From positions 1-9,767 of the forward strand of contig JAEWEI010000211.1 in the NCBI GenBank assembly GCA_023389545.1: a stretch of DNA of 9,767 nucleotides. Reading direction: 5' to 3'. Below are positions 1-6,170 of this stretch, piece by piece. Made by a program: the position numbers and the translations under genes. This DNA is from Actinomycetes bacterium (lineage in GTDB: Bacteria > Actinomycetota > Actinomycetes > Actinomycetales > Cellulomonadaceae). A model generated the notes under the pieces. The model was not told the origin of the DNA. It saw only the letters and a list, made by a program, of their open reading frames with translations, and ran no database searches. How positions within the stretch are numbered: position 1 is the stretch's first letter; each line of letters opens with the position of its first letter.

Positions 1-719
1 CGGAACGGGTGCGCCGGGGTGTCCGCGTTGTACTCGAGCTCGGGCGACCACGAGCTGTCGAAGTGCTCCGGGATGCGCCACGCGTTGTCCCGCGCGAACC
101 CGTGCACCACACGCTCGATGATCCGCATCGCCCGGTCGAGCCACAGGCGGTCGCCGGTGACGTCGGCGGCGGCGAGGTACGCCTCGACGGTGTGCATGTT
201 CGCGTTCACGCCGCGGTAGTCATCGAGCGTCGAGAACGACCGGTCCCAGCTCTCGACGGCCATGCCGGCGTCCTCGTCCCAGAATCGCCGCGTCGAGACC
301 GCGAGCGCGTCGTCCAGCAGCTCGCTCGCGCCAGGGCGGCCGGCGGCGGTGGCGCTCGCCGCGGCGAGGATCACGAAAGCGTGCGGGTAGGCAGCCTTCT
401 CGTCGTCGGTGGGACCGTCGGCGGCGACCTCGGCGAACCAGCCCCCGTGCTCGTCGTCGTGGAACATCCCCCGCAGGGCCGCCAGCCCGTGGTCGACCAG
501 TGGCGCGCAACCCGGCCGGCCCAGCAGGGCGCCGAGGGCGTACACGTGCGTCATCCGGCAGGTGATCCACAGCTCGGCGGGCCCCGCCACCGGCGCGCCC
601 TGCTCGTCGAGCCGTGCGAACCCGCCCGAGGGGACAGCTGAGGCGATCCCGAAGGCGAGCAGGCGGTCCGTCTCCTGCTCGAGCCAACGGGCATGGGCAG
701 GAGTGGTCAGCCACGTCAT
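1..719 (-). CDS. AGE/YihS-family sugar isomerase or 2-epimerase (3' end beyond window)
   Basis: The first 239 codons of a gene that runs off the left edge with no stop in this frame. The product resembles the N-acylglucosamine 2-epimerase superfamily, (alpha/alpha)6-barrel enzymes, and within it the YihS-like aldose-ketose isomerases such as mannose isomerase. Supporting stretches are WITCRMTHVYALG (residues 51-63, containing R55), DDEHGGWF (88-95), YRGVNANMHTVEAYLA (168-183, containing H176) and EYNADTPAHPF (229-239). R55 and H176 lie where I recall the family having conserved active-site Arg and His; the later catalytic histidine region is missing because of truncation. Family members are usually about 390-430 aa, so roughly 55-60% is present. 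The ATG at 717-719 is chosen because a -10-like TAGGGT lies 6 nt upstream and the protein begins like relatives. No Shine-Dalgarno is visible. The substrate (mannose, glucose/fructose, cellobiose) cannot be told from this part. It is divergent from bpa across a 75-bp gap. Confidence 0.88.
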   Translation of the reverse strand, partial: MTWLTTPAHARWLEQETDRLLAFGIASAVPSGGFARLDEQGAPVAGPAELWITCRMTHVYALGALLGRPGCAPLVDHGLAALRGMFHDDEHGGWFAEVAADGPTDDEKAAYPHAFVILAAASATAAGRPGASELLDDALAVSTRRFWDEDAGMAVESWDRSFSTLDDYRGVNANMHTVEAYLAAADVTGDRLWLDRAMRIIERVVHGFARDNAWRIPEHFDSSWSPELEYNADTPAHPF

Positions 720-725
720 GCGGTC

Positions 726-731
726 ACCCTA
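726..731 (-). promoter_or_regulatory. -10-like hexamer for the sugar isomerase gene (leaderless)
   Basis: On the minus strand the hexamer reads TAGGGT and fits the actinobacterial TAnnnT -10 element. It is followed by exactly 6 nt (GACCGC) and then the ATG at 719. Transcription would start at or next to the A of the ATG, giving a leaderless mRNA, which agrees with the lack of a ribosome binding site. I see no convincing -35. Confidence 0.45.
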
Positions 732-783
732 GCGGCGGAGCCGGGGGCGAGGGCGGGCACATGCGAGGCCTGCGGCGGCGAGT

Positions 784-789
784 GACAAT
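784..789 (+). promoter_or_regulatory. -10-like hexamer for bpa (leaderless)
   Basis: GACAAT matches TATAAT/TAnAAT except for its first base and ends 5 nt before the ATG at 795. A GAGG directly abuts the ATG, too close to act as a normal Shine-Dalgarno, so leaderless initiation is the simpler reading. No -35 is recognisable. It shares the 75-bp divergent intergenic region with the isomerase promoter. Confidence 0.35.
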
Positions 790-794
790 CGAGG

Positions 795-1640
795 ATGAGC
801 AAGACCACGCAGGACAGCCCGGTTGAAGAGCAGCGCCCGTCGCGCGGGCGGTCCCGTCGCAAGCCCAAGGACGAGGCGTCCACGGCGTCCGCGGAGGCCA
901 CGGCGGCCGACTCGTCCGAGCAGTCCCCCGGCGAGGACGAGCGCCCGGCCACGAAGGCGCCCGCGCGCAGGCGGTCCACCGCGTCGAAGGGCGCCGCTTC
1001 CAAGGCCAGCGCGCCCGAGGAGCCCGCCACCGCCGCGAAGAGGCCACGCGCCGGTGGCAACGCCCGCGTCGTCGTGGTCGGGCCGGACGGACGGCCGATG
1101 GTGGCGCCTGCCGTGGCCGCCACCGCGCCGGGCGCCGCCGCGCCTGCCGCCACCGCTCAGGGTGAGGCCGCCCAGGCCAGCGCAGAGGAGCAGCGCACCA
1201 CGGCCGGGCTCGTGGACCAGCCCACCAAGGTCATCCGGATCGGCTCGATGATCAAGCAGCTGCTGGAGGAGGTCCGCACGGCGCCGTTGGACGAGGCGGC
1301 GCGGGTGCGGCTCACGGAGGTGCACGCGCGCGCCGTCCACGAGCTCGAGGACGGGCTCTCCGGCGACCTGCTCGCGGAGCTGCGTCGGCTCACGTTGCCG
1401 CTCGGGGATGAGGGCATGGTGCCGAGCGACGCGGAGCTGCGGATCGCCCAGGCGCAGCTCGTCGGCTGGCTGGAGGGACTGTTCCAGAGCATCCAGACGG
1501 CGTTGGTGGCGCAGCAGGTGGCGTCGCAGTCGCAGCGCAAGGCGTTGCCGCCGGGCCTGGTGGCGATGGCGCAGCACCCACAGGGCGCCGATCAAGGCCA
1601 GCAGCCGTCACCCGACACCCGCCCCGGGCAGTACCTCTGA
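795..1640 (+). CDS. bpa: bacterial proteasome activator (Bpa/PafE family) with long N-terminal extension
   Basis: A 281-residue protein whose second half closely resembles mycobacterial Bpa/PafE (Rv3780). That family forms a dodecameric, ATP-independent ring that docks on the 20S proteasome and opens its gate. Family signatures are VIRIGSMIKQLLEEVRTAPL (146-165), ELEDGL (183-188), VPSDAELRIAQAQLVGWLEG (209-228) and the C-terminal GQYL (278-281), the proteasome-docking motif of the family. Residues 91-100 (RVVVVGPDGR) match the short segment that begins many homologues. Residues 1-90 are an extra low-complexity segment rich in Ala, Ser, Pro, Lys, Arg and Glu, predicted disordered. Homologues I recall are about 150-180 aa, so the extension is unusual. 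Codons in it keep strong G/C third positions, supporting translation from the ATG at 795. A later start near residue 91 is possible but has no ribosome binding site. Its stop lies 3 nt from the stop of the convergent exporter gene. No proteasome or Pup gene is in the window. Confidence 0.92.
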   Translation: MSKTTQDSPVEEQRPSRGRSRRKPKDEASTASAEATAADSSEQSPGEDERPATKAPARRRSTASKGAASKASAPEEPATAAKRPRAGGNARVVVVGPDGRPMVAPAVAATAPGAAAPAATAQGEAAQASAEEQRTTAGLVDQPTKVIRIGSMIKQLLEEVRTAPLDEAARVRLTEVHARAVHELEDGLSGDLLAELRRLTLPLGDEGMVPSDAELRIAQAQLVGWLEGLFQSIQTALVAQQVASQSQRKALPPGLVAMAQHPQGADQGQQPSPDTRPGQYL

Positions 1641-1643
1641 GGC

Positions 1644-2570
1644 TCAGTCCACGATCACGTCGTCGGCGCGGGAGCCCCGGCGGCTTCCCGAGCTGAGCAT
1701 GATCGCCACGCTCACGCACGCGAGGCCCACCAGCTCGAGCCCGTGTGGCCACTGCCGCAGCACCACGGCGCCCACGACGGCGGCGGTCGCGGGGAGCATC
1801 GCGAGCAGCACCGCGAACGTGGCCGAGGTGACCCGGCGCAGCACCACCTGCTCGAGCGCGTACGGCACCACTGAGGACAGCACCGCGATGGCCACGATGA
1901 GCAGCGCGAGCCGGGGGTCGGTGAGCGCGGGCCCGGCGTCGCCGGCGAAGAACGGCGCCAGCACCAGCGCCCCGAATCCCATCGCCACGGCGAGGGACGT
2001 CACCCCTCCCCCGGCGCCGCCGTGCTGCGACACCCGGCGGCCCAGCAGGATGTAGCCCGCCCAGCACGCGGCTGCGACCCCGATGGCGACGAGCCCACGG
2101 GCGGCGTCCGGCCCGGCGTCGAGGCTGACTCCGGCGAGCAGCACCACGCCGACGGCCGCCACGGCGATGGCGCCCCGCTCACGCCAGTCGCGTCCGGTGA
2201 TGGCGGCCACCGCCACGGGCCCGATGAACTCGATCGCCACGGCGGTGCCCAGCGGCAGGCTGCTGATGGCGATGTAGAACGTCACGTTCATCAGGGCCAG
2301 CACCACGCCGAACAGCGCGGACGCGCCCAGCTCGGCCCGGGTCCACCGGGTGCGCCAGGGCCTGCGCCACAGCCCCAGCACCACAGCCGCCACCGCCACC
2401 CGCGCCCACGCGATCGTGGGCGCGGGCAGCACGGTGAAGAGGCCGACGGCGATGGCCGCGCCCAGGTACTGGGTCAGGCCCGAGACGACGAAGAGCGCTG
2501 GCGCGGGGACACGGCCCAGGCCTTGCGCCGACACCGCTCCCCGGGAGACGGGCGAGGGGCGCTGAACCAC
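1644..2570 (-). CDS. EamA/RhtA-type inner-membrane exporter
   Basis: A 308-residue protein with about ten hydrophobic helices in two tandem EamA (DMT superfamily) repeats, roughly residues 25-150 and 157-292. NVTFYIAISSLPLGTAVAIE (95-114) followed by FIGPVAVA (115-122), and VPYALEQVVLRRVT (235-248) with AMLPATAA (257-264), resemble the RhtA branch, whose characterised E. coli member exports threonine and homoserine. Substrate assignment from family alone is weak. The C-terminal tail is polar and charged. The GTG at 2568-2570 gives the longest frame, but its only purine-rich element (GGCGG) abuts the codon, so a start at the GTG around 2532-2534 (residue 13) or a little later is also possible; the first helix begins near residue 24 either way. 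It lies 42 bp downstream of the MalG-type permease gene on the same strand with no clear terminator between, so it may be the last gene of that operon, though export of amino acids has no obvious link to sugar import. Confidence 0.9.
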   Translation of the reverse strand: MVQRPSPVSRGAVSAQGLGRVPAPALFVVSGLTQYLGAAIAVGLFTVLPAPTIAWARVAVAAVVLGLWRRPWRTRWTRAELGASALFGVVLALMNVTFYIAISSLPLGTAVAIEFIGPVAVAAITGRDWRERGAIAVAAVGVVLLAGVSLDAGPDAARGLVAIGVAAACWAGYILLGRRVSQHGGAGGGVTSLAVAMGFGALVLAPFFAGDAGPALTDPRLALLIVAIAVLSSVVPYALEQVVLRRVTSATFAVLLAMLPATAAVVGAVVLRQWPHGLELVGLACVSVAIMLSSGSRRGSRADDVIVD

Positions 2571-2612
2571 CCGCCGATGGTGTCACACGGCACTGATCTG
2601 GTTGATCCGCGG

Positions 2613-3560
2613 TCAGCCCTTCACGGAGCCCGCGAGCAGGCCCCGCACGAAGAACCGCTGCAGGAGCAGGAACACGACCAGCGGCACGATCATCGCGATG
2701 AACGCCCCCGCCGACAGCACGTGCCACTGGGCGCCGCGGGTGCCCGCCAGCTCCGCGACGCGGACCGTCAGCGGCGCCACGTCAGGCGACCCGCCCGCGA
2801 ACGTCAACGCCACCAGCAGGTCGTTCCACACCCACAGGAACTGGAAGATGGCGAAGGACGCGATCGCGGGCGTGAGCAGTGGCAGCAGCACCCGGAAGAA
2901 GATCGTGACGTGCCCGGCGCCGTCCACCCGCGCGGCCTCGACCAGCGACGGCGGGATGTCCTTCATGAAGTTGTGCAGCAGGAAGATGGCCAGCGGCAGC
3001 GCGAAGATCGAGTGCGACAGCCAGATGGTCCAGAACGACCCGGCAAGGCCCCAGGACACGTACTGGGTGAGCAGCGGGATCAGCGTCACCTGGATCGGCA
3101 CCACCTGCAGCGCGAACACGGCCACGAACAGGATGTTGCGGCCCTTGAAGTCGATCCACGCGAACGCGTACGCCGCCAGCAAGGCCAGCGAGATGGGGAT
3201 GACCACGGCGGGGATGGTGATGACCACCGAGTTCACGAAGAACGTCGAGAACTGGGTGCCGCTGCCGAACAGCACCTCGGTGTAGTTGTCGAGGGTGGTG
3301 GCGGGGTTCTGCAGGAACGTCCACCAGCCGGAGGTGCGGATCTCCTGACGCGGGCGGAACGAGGTGAGGAGCAGCCCGAACGTGGGGATGGTCCACAGCA
3401 CCGCCAGCACGACGGCCAGCAGTGACGTCCAGGGCCGGGCGAGCCGGGCACGGGCCATGCCGGCCCGGCGGTCCATGCGGCCCAGCCGGCCGCCGCGGGC
3501 CTTCTTCTCGGCTGCGGCGTCGGCGTCGACGAGGGTGGTGGACGGGATCGCGGCAGTCAT
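2613..3560 (-). CDS. sugar ABC transporter permease, MalG type (CUT1 family)
   Basis: A 315-residue integral membrane permease of the binding-protein-dependent transport family. A charged cytoplasmic N-terminus (1-42) rich in Ala, Arg and Lys precedes about six helices, the first near 45-66. The cytoplasmic EAA loop that contacts the ATPase reads EAARVDGAG (208-216) and continues to LLPLLTPAI near 233. NYTEVLF (92-98), FVNSVVIT (108-115) and the C-terminal FVRGLLAGSVKG are typical of MalG-type CUT1 permeases. The start is fixed by GGAGGAGA at 3565-3572, four nt before the ATG, lying inside the last codons of the upstream permease gene. The two genes overlap in ATGA (3557-3560), implying translational coupling and equal subunit amounts. 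The frame stays open further upstream to 4229, but that part is antiphase to the MalF-type gene and is not part of this protein. Confidence 0.95.
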   Translation of the reverse strand: MTAAIPSTTLVDADAAAEKKARGGRLGRMDRRAGMARARLARPWTSLLAVVLAVLWTIPTFGLLLTSFRPRQEIRTSGWWTFLQNPATTLDNYTEVLFGSGTQFSTFFVNSVVITIPAVVIPISLALLAAYAFAWIDFKGRNILFVAVFALQVVPIQVTLIPLLTQYVSWGLAGSFWTIWLSHSIFALPLAIFLLHNFMKDIPPSLVEAARVDGAGHVTIFFRVLLPLLTPAIASFAIFQFLWVWNDLLVALTFAGGSPDVAPLTVRVAELAGTRGAQWHVLSAGAFIAMIVPLVVFLLLQRFFVRGLLAGSVKG

Positions 3561-4546
3561 CGGATCTCCTCCGCGATGCGCAGCTGACGGACGTTGTAGA
3601 TGACCAGCGGGATCACCAGGACGAAGAGGATCACCGCGAGCGCGGCGCCCAGCCCCAGGTCCCGGATGCGGAAGCTCTGCACGTAGAACTCGTTCGCGAC
3701 GACGGACGTGCCGAAGTTGCCGCCCGTCATGGTCCGGACGATGTCGAACACCTTCAGCGTGCCCATCGCGATGGTCGTGACCACCACGACCAGGGCCGGG
3801 CGGATGCTCGGCACCGTGATGAAGCGGAACATCTTGACGCCGTGCAACCCGTCGAGCCGGGCCGCCTCGACGATGTCGTCGGGGATGGCCTTGATCGCCG
3901 CGGACAGCACAGTCATCGCGAAGCCTGTCTGGATCCAGATCATCACCGCGATGAGGAAGAACGTGTTGGCGGGCTCGCCGAGCAGGAACTGCTGCGGCGG
4001 CAGCCCGAGCCAGACGAGGAGCTGGTTGAGGATGCCGATCTGGTTGACGCCGGGCTGGTCGGGCCGGAACTCGTAGACGAACTTCCAGATGATGCCGGCG
4101 CCCACCATGGAGATCGCCATGGGCAGGAAGATCAGCGTCTTGGCCAGGTACTCGAACCTGGTCCGGTCCACCAGCACCGCGTACACGAGGCCGATCAGAG
4201 TCGCCAGGATCGGCACGAGGATCACCCACAGGAGGGTGTTGCGGAGCACCGTCTGGAACTGGTCCTCGGAGAAGACCCGGACGTAGTTCTCCAGCCCCAC
4301 GAAGGCGTTGCCCTTGCTGTCGAGCAGCGAGCCCCAGATGGTCCGCAGCCCGGGGTACACCAGGCCGAAGCCGAGCCCCAGCACCGTCGGGCCGAGGAAC
4401 GCCACAGCGACCACCCAGCCGGGTACCCGCTTGGGGCGGTCCACCGCCAGCAGGATCGCTCCCATCACCACCACGAACAGCGCGATCGCCACGAACATCA
4501 GGACGAACTTGTGCCCCGTGGACCCCGCATCGATGAGCCAGTCCAT
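3557..4546 (-). CDS. sugar ABC transporter permease, MalF type (CUT1 family)
   Basis: A 329-residue permease partner of the MalG-type subunit. It has an extra N-terminal helix (about 14-36) before the usual core helices (about 43-66, 103-127, 136-158, 195-216, 252-275, 297-319). The EAA loop reads EAARLDGLHG (227-236) and runs to FITVPSIRPAL (242-252). Other marks are FLGPTVLGL near 50, GLENYVRVF (84-92), the C-terminal SFRIRDLGLGAA (291-302) and a cytoplasmic end in RQLRIAEEIR. The extra helix and overall size resemble alpha-glucoside AglF-type permeases, but that is a weak substrate hint. Initiation at the ATG at 4544-4546 is backed by a purine-rich GGCGGGGAG just upstream, with rather short spacing. 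A 129-bp gap holding two hairpins separates it from the binding-protein gene; on its other side it overlaps malG-type by 4 nt. No ATPase gene follows, so the importer needs one from elsewhere. Confidence 0.95.
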   Translation of the reverse strand: MDWLIDAGSTGHKFVLMFVAIALFVVVMGAILLAVDRPKRVPGWVVAVAFLGPTVLGLGFGLVYPGLRTIWGSLLDSKGNAFVGLENYVRVFSEDQFQTVLRNTLLWVILVPILATLIGLVYAVLVDRTRFEYLAKTLIFLPMAISMVGAGIIWKFVYEFRPDQPGVNQIGILNQLLVWLGLPPQQFLLGEPANTFFLIAVMIWIQTGFAMTVLSAAIKAIPDDIVEAARLDGLHGVKMFRFITVPSIRPALVVVVTTIAMGTLKVFDIVRTMTGGNFGTSVVANEFYVQSFRIRDLGLGAALAVILFVLVIPLVIYNVRQLRIAEEIR

Positions 4547-4571
4547 CGCTCCCCGCCTTCCACCGCGTTCA

Positions 4572-4594
4572 GCCGGGGCGCCATCGACCCCGGC
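4572..4594 (-). promoter_or_regulatory. hairpin 1 before the MalF-type gene
   Basis: GCCGGGG (4572-4578) and CCCCGGC (4588-4594) form a perfect 7-bp G/C stem with a 9-nt loop. It lies 26 bp before the permease start, downstream of the larger hairpin at 4606-4642. No U tract follows, so it is not a standard intrinsic terminator. It could slow 3' exonucleases or modulate permease translation. Confidence 0.5.
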
Positions 4595-4605
4595 AGGGAG
4601 GACGA

Positions 4606-4642
4606 ACGTGACGGGCGGCGCCTCGCGGGCCGCCCGTCACGT
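4606..4642 (-). promoter_or_regulatory. 14-bp perfect hairpin between binding-protein and permease genes
   Basis: ACGTGACGGGCGGC (4606-4619) is the exact reverse complement of GCCGCCCGTCACGT (4629-4642), giving a 14-bp stem with a 9-nt loop. On the operon strand it begins 33 nt after the binding-protein stop. The following bases (TTCGTCC) have no run of T, so full termination is doubtful. In sugar and amino-acid ABC operons, hairpins at this position protect the binding-protein mRNA or cause partial termination, giving excess binding protein over permeases; that role is inferred here from position and structure. Confidence 0.75.
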
Positions 4643-4675
4643 CCATCCAGTCAGTCGGTCAAGCCGGTCACTCGG

Positions 4676-6046
4676 TCACGAGCTTGGCCATGAGGCCTCG
4701 ATCGCGGCGAGCACGTCCTCGTCGGACTTGTCGCTCGCGACCCAGGCCGTCATCTCCGTCCAGAACGTCCCCGCGCCCACGGCGCCGGGCATCTGGTCCG
4801 ACCCGTCGAACCGGAACGTGTAGCTCGGGTCGGTGAGCAGCTCGTAGGAGAGCTGGTCAATGGGCGACTGGAGCAGCGAGGAGTCGAGCCCGCTGTTGGC
4901 GCTGAACCACCCCTGGCCGGTCACCGACGCCTTGGCGTTGGCCCACTCCGGGCTGGAGAGGTAGGCGTGGAACGCCTCGACCTCGGGGCGGTCGCTGAAC
5001 GCCGTCACGAACTCGCCGCCGCCGAGCAGCGGCTTGTCGTCCGCGGTCTTGCCCGGCAGGTAGAAGGCGTAGACGTCGCCGTCCTCGGAGACCTCGAGGC
5101 TCTCGTCCCAGTTGGCCTGGTAGAAGTTGGCCGCACGGTGCAGCCAGCAGGTGCCGTCCGGGATGCCGTTGGCCGACTCGTTCCAGGGCGCTGTGGCGAT
5201 GGACGTCACGCCGCCCAGGCCGCCGTTGACGTACGCGTCGTTCTTGAGGATGTCCCCGACGGCGCCGAGCGCTGTGACGATCTGCGGGTCGTTGAACGGG
5301 ATCTCGTGGTTGACCCACTGGTCGTAGACCTCGGGCCCGGCGGTGCGGAGCACCACGTCCTCGACCCAGTCGGTGGCCGGCCAGCCGGTCGCCTCACCGG
5401 ACTCGATGCCGGCGCACCACGGGATCGCCCCCGTGTCAGCGATCTGCTGGCTGAGGTCCATCAGCTCGTCCCACGTGGTCGGCACCTCGTAGCCGGCGTC
5501 GGCGAACGCGCCCGGCGAGTACCAGACGAAGGACTTCACGTTCGCGCCGAGCGGCGTGGCGTAGAGCGTGCCGTCCACCGTGCCGTAGTCCACCCACTCC
5601 GGGGTGTAGAACTCGTTCGCGTTGGAGACGACCGACTCGCCGGCCGGGACCACGACGTCCGGGAAGTCCTCCACGAGCGACTTCAGGAAGCCCGGCTGGG
5701 GGATGTACGCGATGTCCGGCGGGTTCCCGGCGGTGAGGCGGACGGGGAGCTGCGCCTCGAACTCGCGCGAGCCCTCGTACTCGATCTCCGCGCCGGTGCA
5801 CTCCTCGAACGGCTCGTAGGACGCGCGCTGCTCCTCAGCCTCCGGGTCGACGATCGATGTGTACACGCTGATCGTCTTGCCCTCGAGGTCCCCGTACTGC
5901 TCGAACTGCGAGCAGTCGATCGCCGCTGCGGTGTTCTCCCCCTCGGAGCCGCCATCTGTGTCGCTGCTGCAGGCCCCCACGAGGATGAGGAGCCCTGCTG
6001 CGCTCGCTGCCGTGATCTGGCTGCGGCGCCTGCCCATGCTGTTCAT
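4676..6046 (-). CDS. sugar ABC transporter substrate-binding lipoprotein (CUT1 family)
   Basis: A 456-residue extracellular solute-binding protein, first gene of the importer operon. The N-terminus is a lipoprotein signal: basic MGRRRSQ, a hydrophobic stretch (11-23) and a lipobox VGAC with the modified Cys at 26, then a Ser/Asp/Gly/Glu-rich linker to about 43. The mature domain starts near 55 (LEGKTISVYTSI) and carries REFEAQLPVRLTAGNPPDIA (94-113), typical of extracellular solute-binding family 1, and LLGGGEFVTAF (340-350). Length and the stretch DWVEDVVLRTAG (226-237) followed by YDQWVNHEIPFNDP (241-254) recall AglE-type alpha-glucoside binding proteins, but the ligand is not established. 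It should be anchored on the outer face of the membrane and deliver sugar to the two downstream permeases. The ATG at 6044-6046 is chosen over an upstream in-frame start at 6205 because GTGGAGG lies 4 nt before it and the signal peptide begins there. Confidence 0.95.
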   Translation of the reverse strand: MNSMGRRRSQITAASAAGLLILVGACSSDTDGGSEGENTAAAIDCSQFEQYGDLEGKTISVYTSIVDPEAEEQRASYEPFEECTGAEIEYEGSREFEAQLPVRLTAGNPPDIAYIPQPGFLKSLVEDFPDVVVPAGESVVSNANEFYTPEWVDYGTVDGTLYATPLGANVKSFVWYSPGAFADAGYEVPTTWDELMDLSQQIADTGAIPWCAGIESGEATGWPATDWVEDVVLRTAGPEVYDQWVNHEIPFNDPQIVTALGAVGDILKNDAYVNGGLGGVTSIATAPWNESANGIPDGTCWLHRAANFYQANWDESLEVSEDGDVYAFYLPGKTADDKPLLGGGEFVTAFSDRPEVEAFHAYLSSPEWANAKASVTGQGWFSANSGLDSSLLQSPIDQLSYELLTDPSYTFRFDGSDQMPGAVGAGTFWTEMTAWVASDKSDEDVLAAIEASWPSS

Positions 6047-6050
6047 CTGA

Positions 6051-6055
6051 CCTCC
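6051..6055 (-). promoter_or_regulatory. Shine-Dalgarno of the binding-protein gene
   Basis: GGAGG on the minus strand, within GTGGAGGT, lies 4 nt before the ATG at 6046. It fixes the start at the lipoprotein signal and rules out the longer frame starting at 6205. This gene thus has a leader, unlike the other lead genes in the window. Confidence 0.8.
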
Positions 6056-6120
6056 ACGTCGTCGTGGTCCGCTCCCCCCAGAACAGAAAGTCCTGGTCGG
6101 CGGGCATTTGCCCTCCGTTG

Positions 6121-6149
6121 ATGGAAGCCCTGCCAGAACCGGGGCGCAA
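6121..6149 (-). promoter_or_regulatory. weak candidate promoter for the sugar importer operon
   Basis: On the minus strand TTGCGC (6144-6149) and TTCCAT (6121-6126) are separated by 17 bp, matching a housekeeping promoter in spacing but only partly in sequence. Between the repeat array and the start codon there is no TA dinucleotide on this strand, so no good TAnnnT box exists. If real, transcription would start near 6114, giving a leader of about 68 nt, and the nearest GTCAC half-site would lie about 57 bp upstream. A poor core promoter would suit activator dependence. Confidence 0.25.
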
Positions 6150-6170
6150 CCCCAGAAGCCGCCTTGCACG

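Noticed and set aside
729..1595. Minus-strand frame opposite bpa
   Set aside because: The plus-strand Bpa protein matches a known family to its final GQYL, so this is a shadow.
1637..1647. Palindrome CTGAG-G-CTCAG at the bpa/exporter junction as a bidirectional terminator
   Set aside because: A one-base loop cannot fold and there is no flanking A/T tract; the symmetry arises from two facing TGA stop codons.
2022..3425. Long plus-strand open frame (467 codons) across the exporter and MalG-type genes
   Set aside because: It is antisense to two well-supported membrane-protein genes and its product is rich in Arg, His, Gln and Gly with no recognisable domain, as expected of a shadow frame in high-GC DNA.
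3561..4229. Upstream continuation of the MalG-type frame, giving a 538-codon frame
   Set aside because: This part is out of phase with the MalF-type gene and is Arg/Gly/His-rich. A strong Shine-Dalgarno and ATGA overlap fix the start at 3560.
3422..4693. Long plus-strand open frame (423 codons) opposite the MalF-type gene
   Set aside because: Its composition is dominated by His, Asp, Glu, Gln and Arg from reverse-complemented membrane codons; no family features and no ribosome binding site.
4967..6121. Plus-strand open frame (384 codons) opposite the binding-protein gene
   Set aside because: Antisense shadow; the minus-strand frame has a signal peptide, lipobox and family motifs, while this one has none.
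5835..6149. Possible leader peptide: ATG at 6105-6107 preceded by GGAGGGCAA
   Set aside because: The start has a good ribosome binding site, but the frame runs about 200 nt into the binding-protein gene as Arg-rich nonsense and shows no leader-peptide codon run. The binding-protein gene has its own Shine-Dalgarno.
6078..6157. Three CCAGAA words (6078, 6133, 6152) as further operators
   Set aside because: Spacings of 55 and 19 bp show no regular phasing, and six-base words repeat this often by chance.
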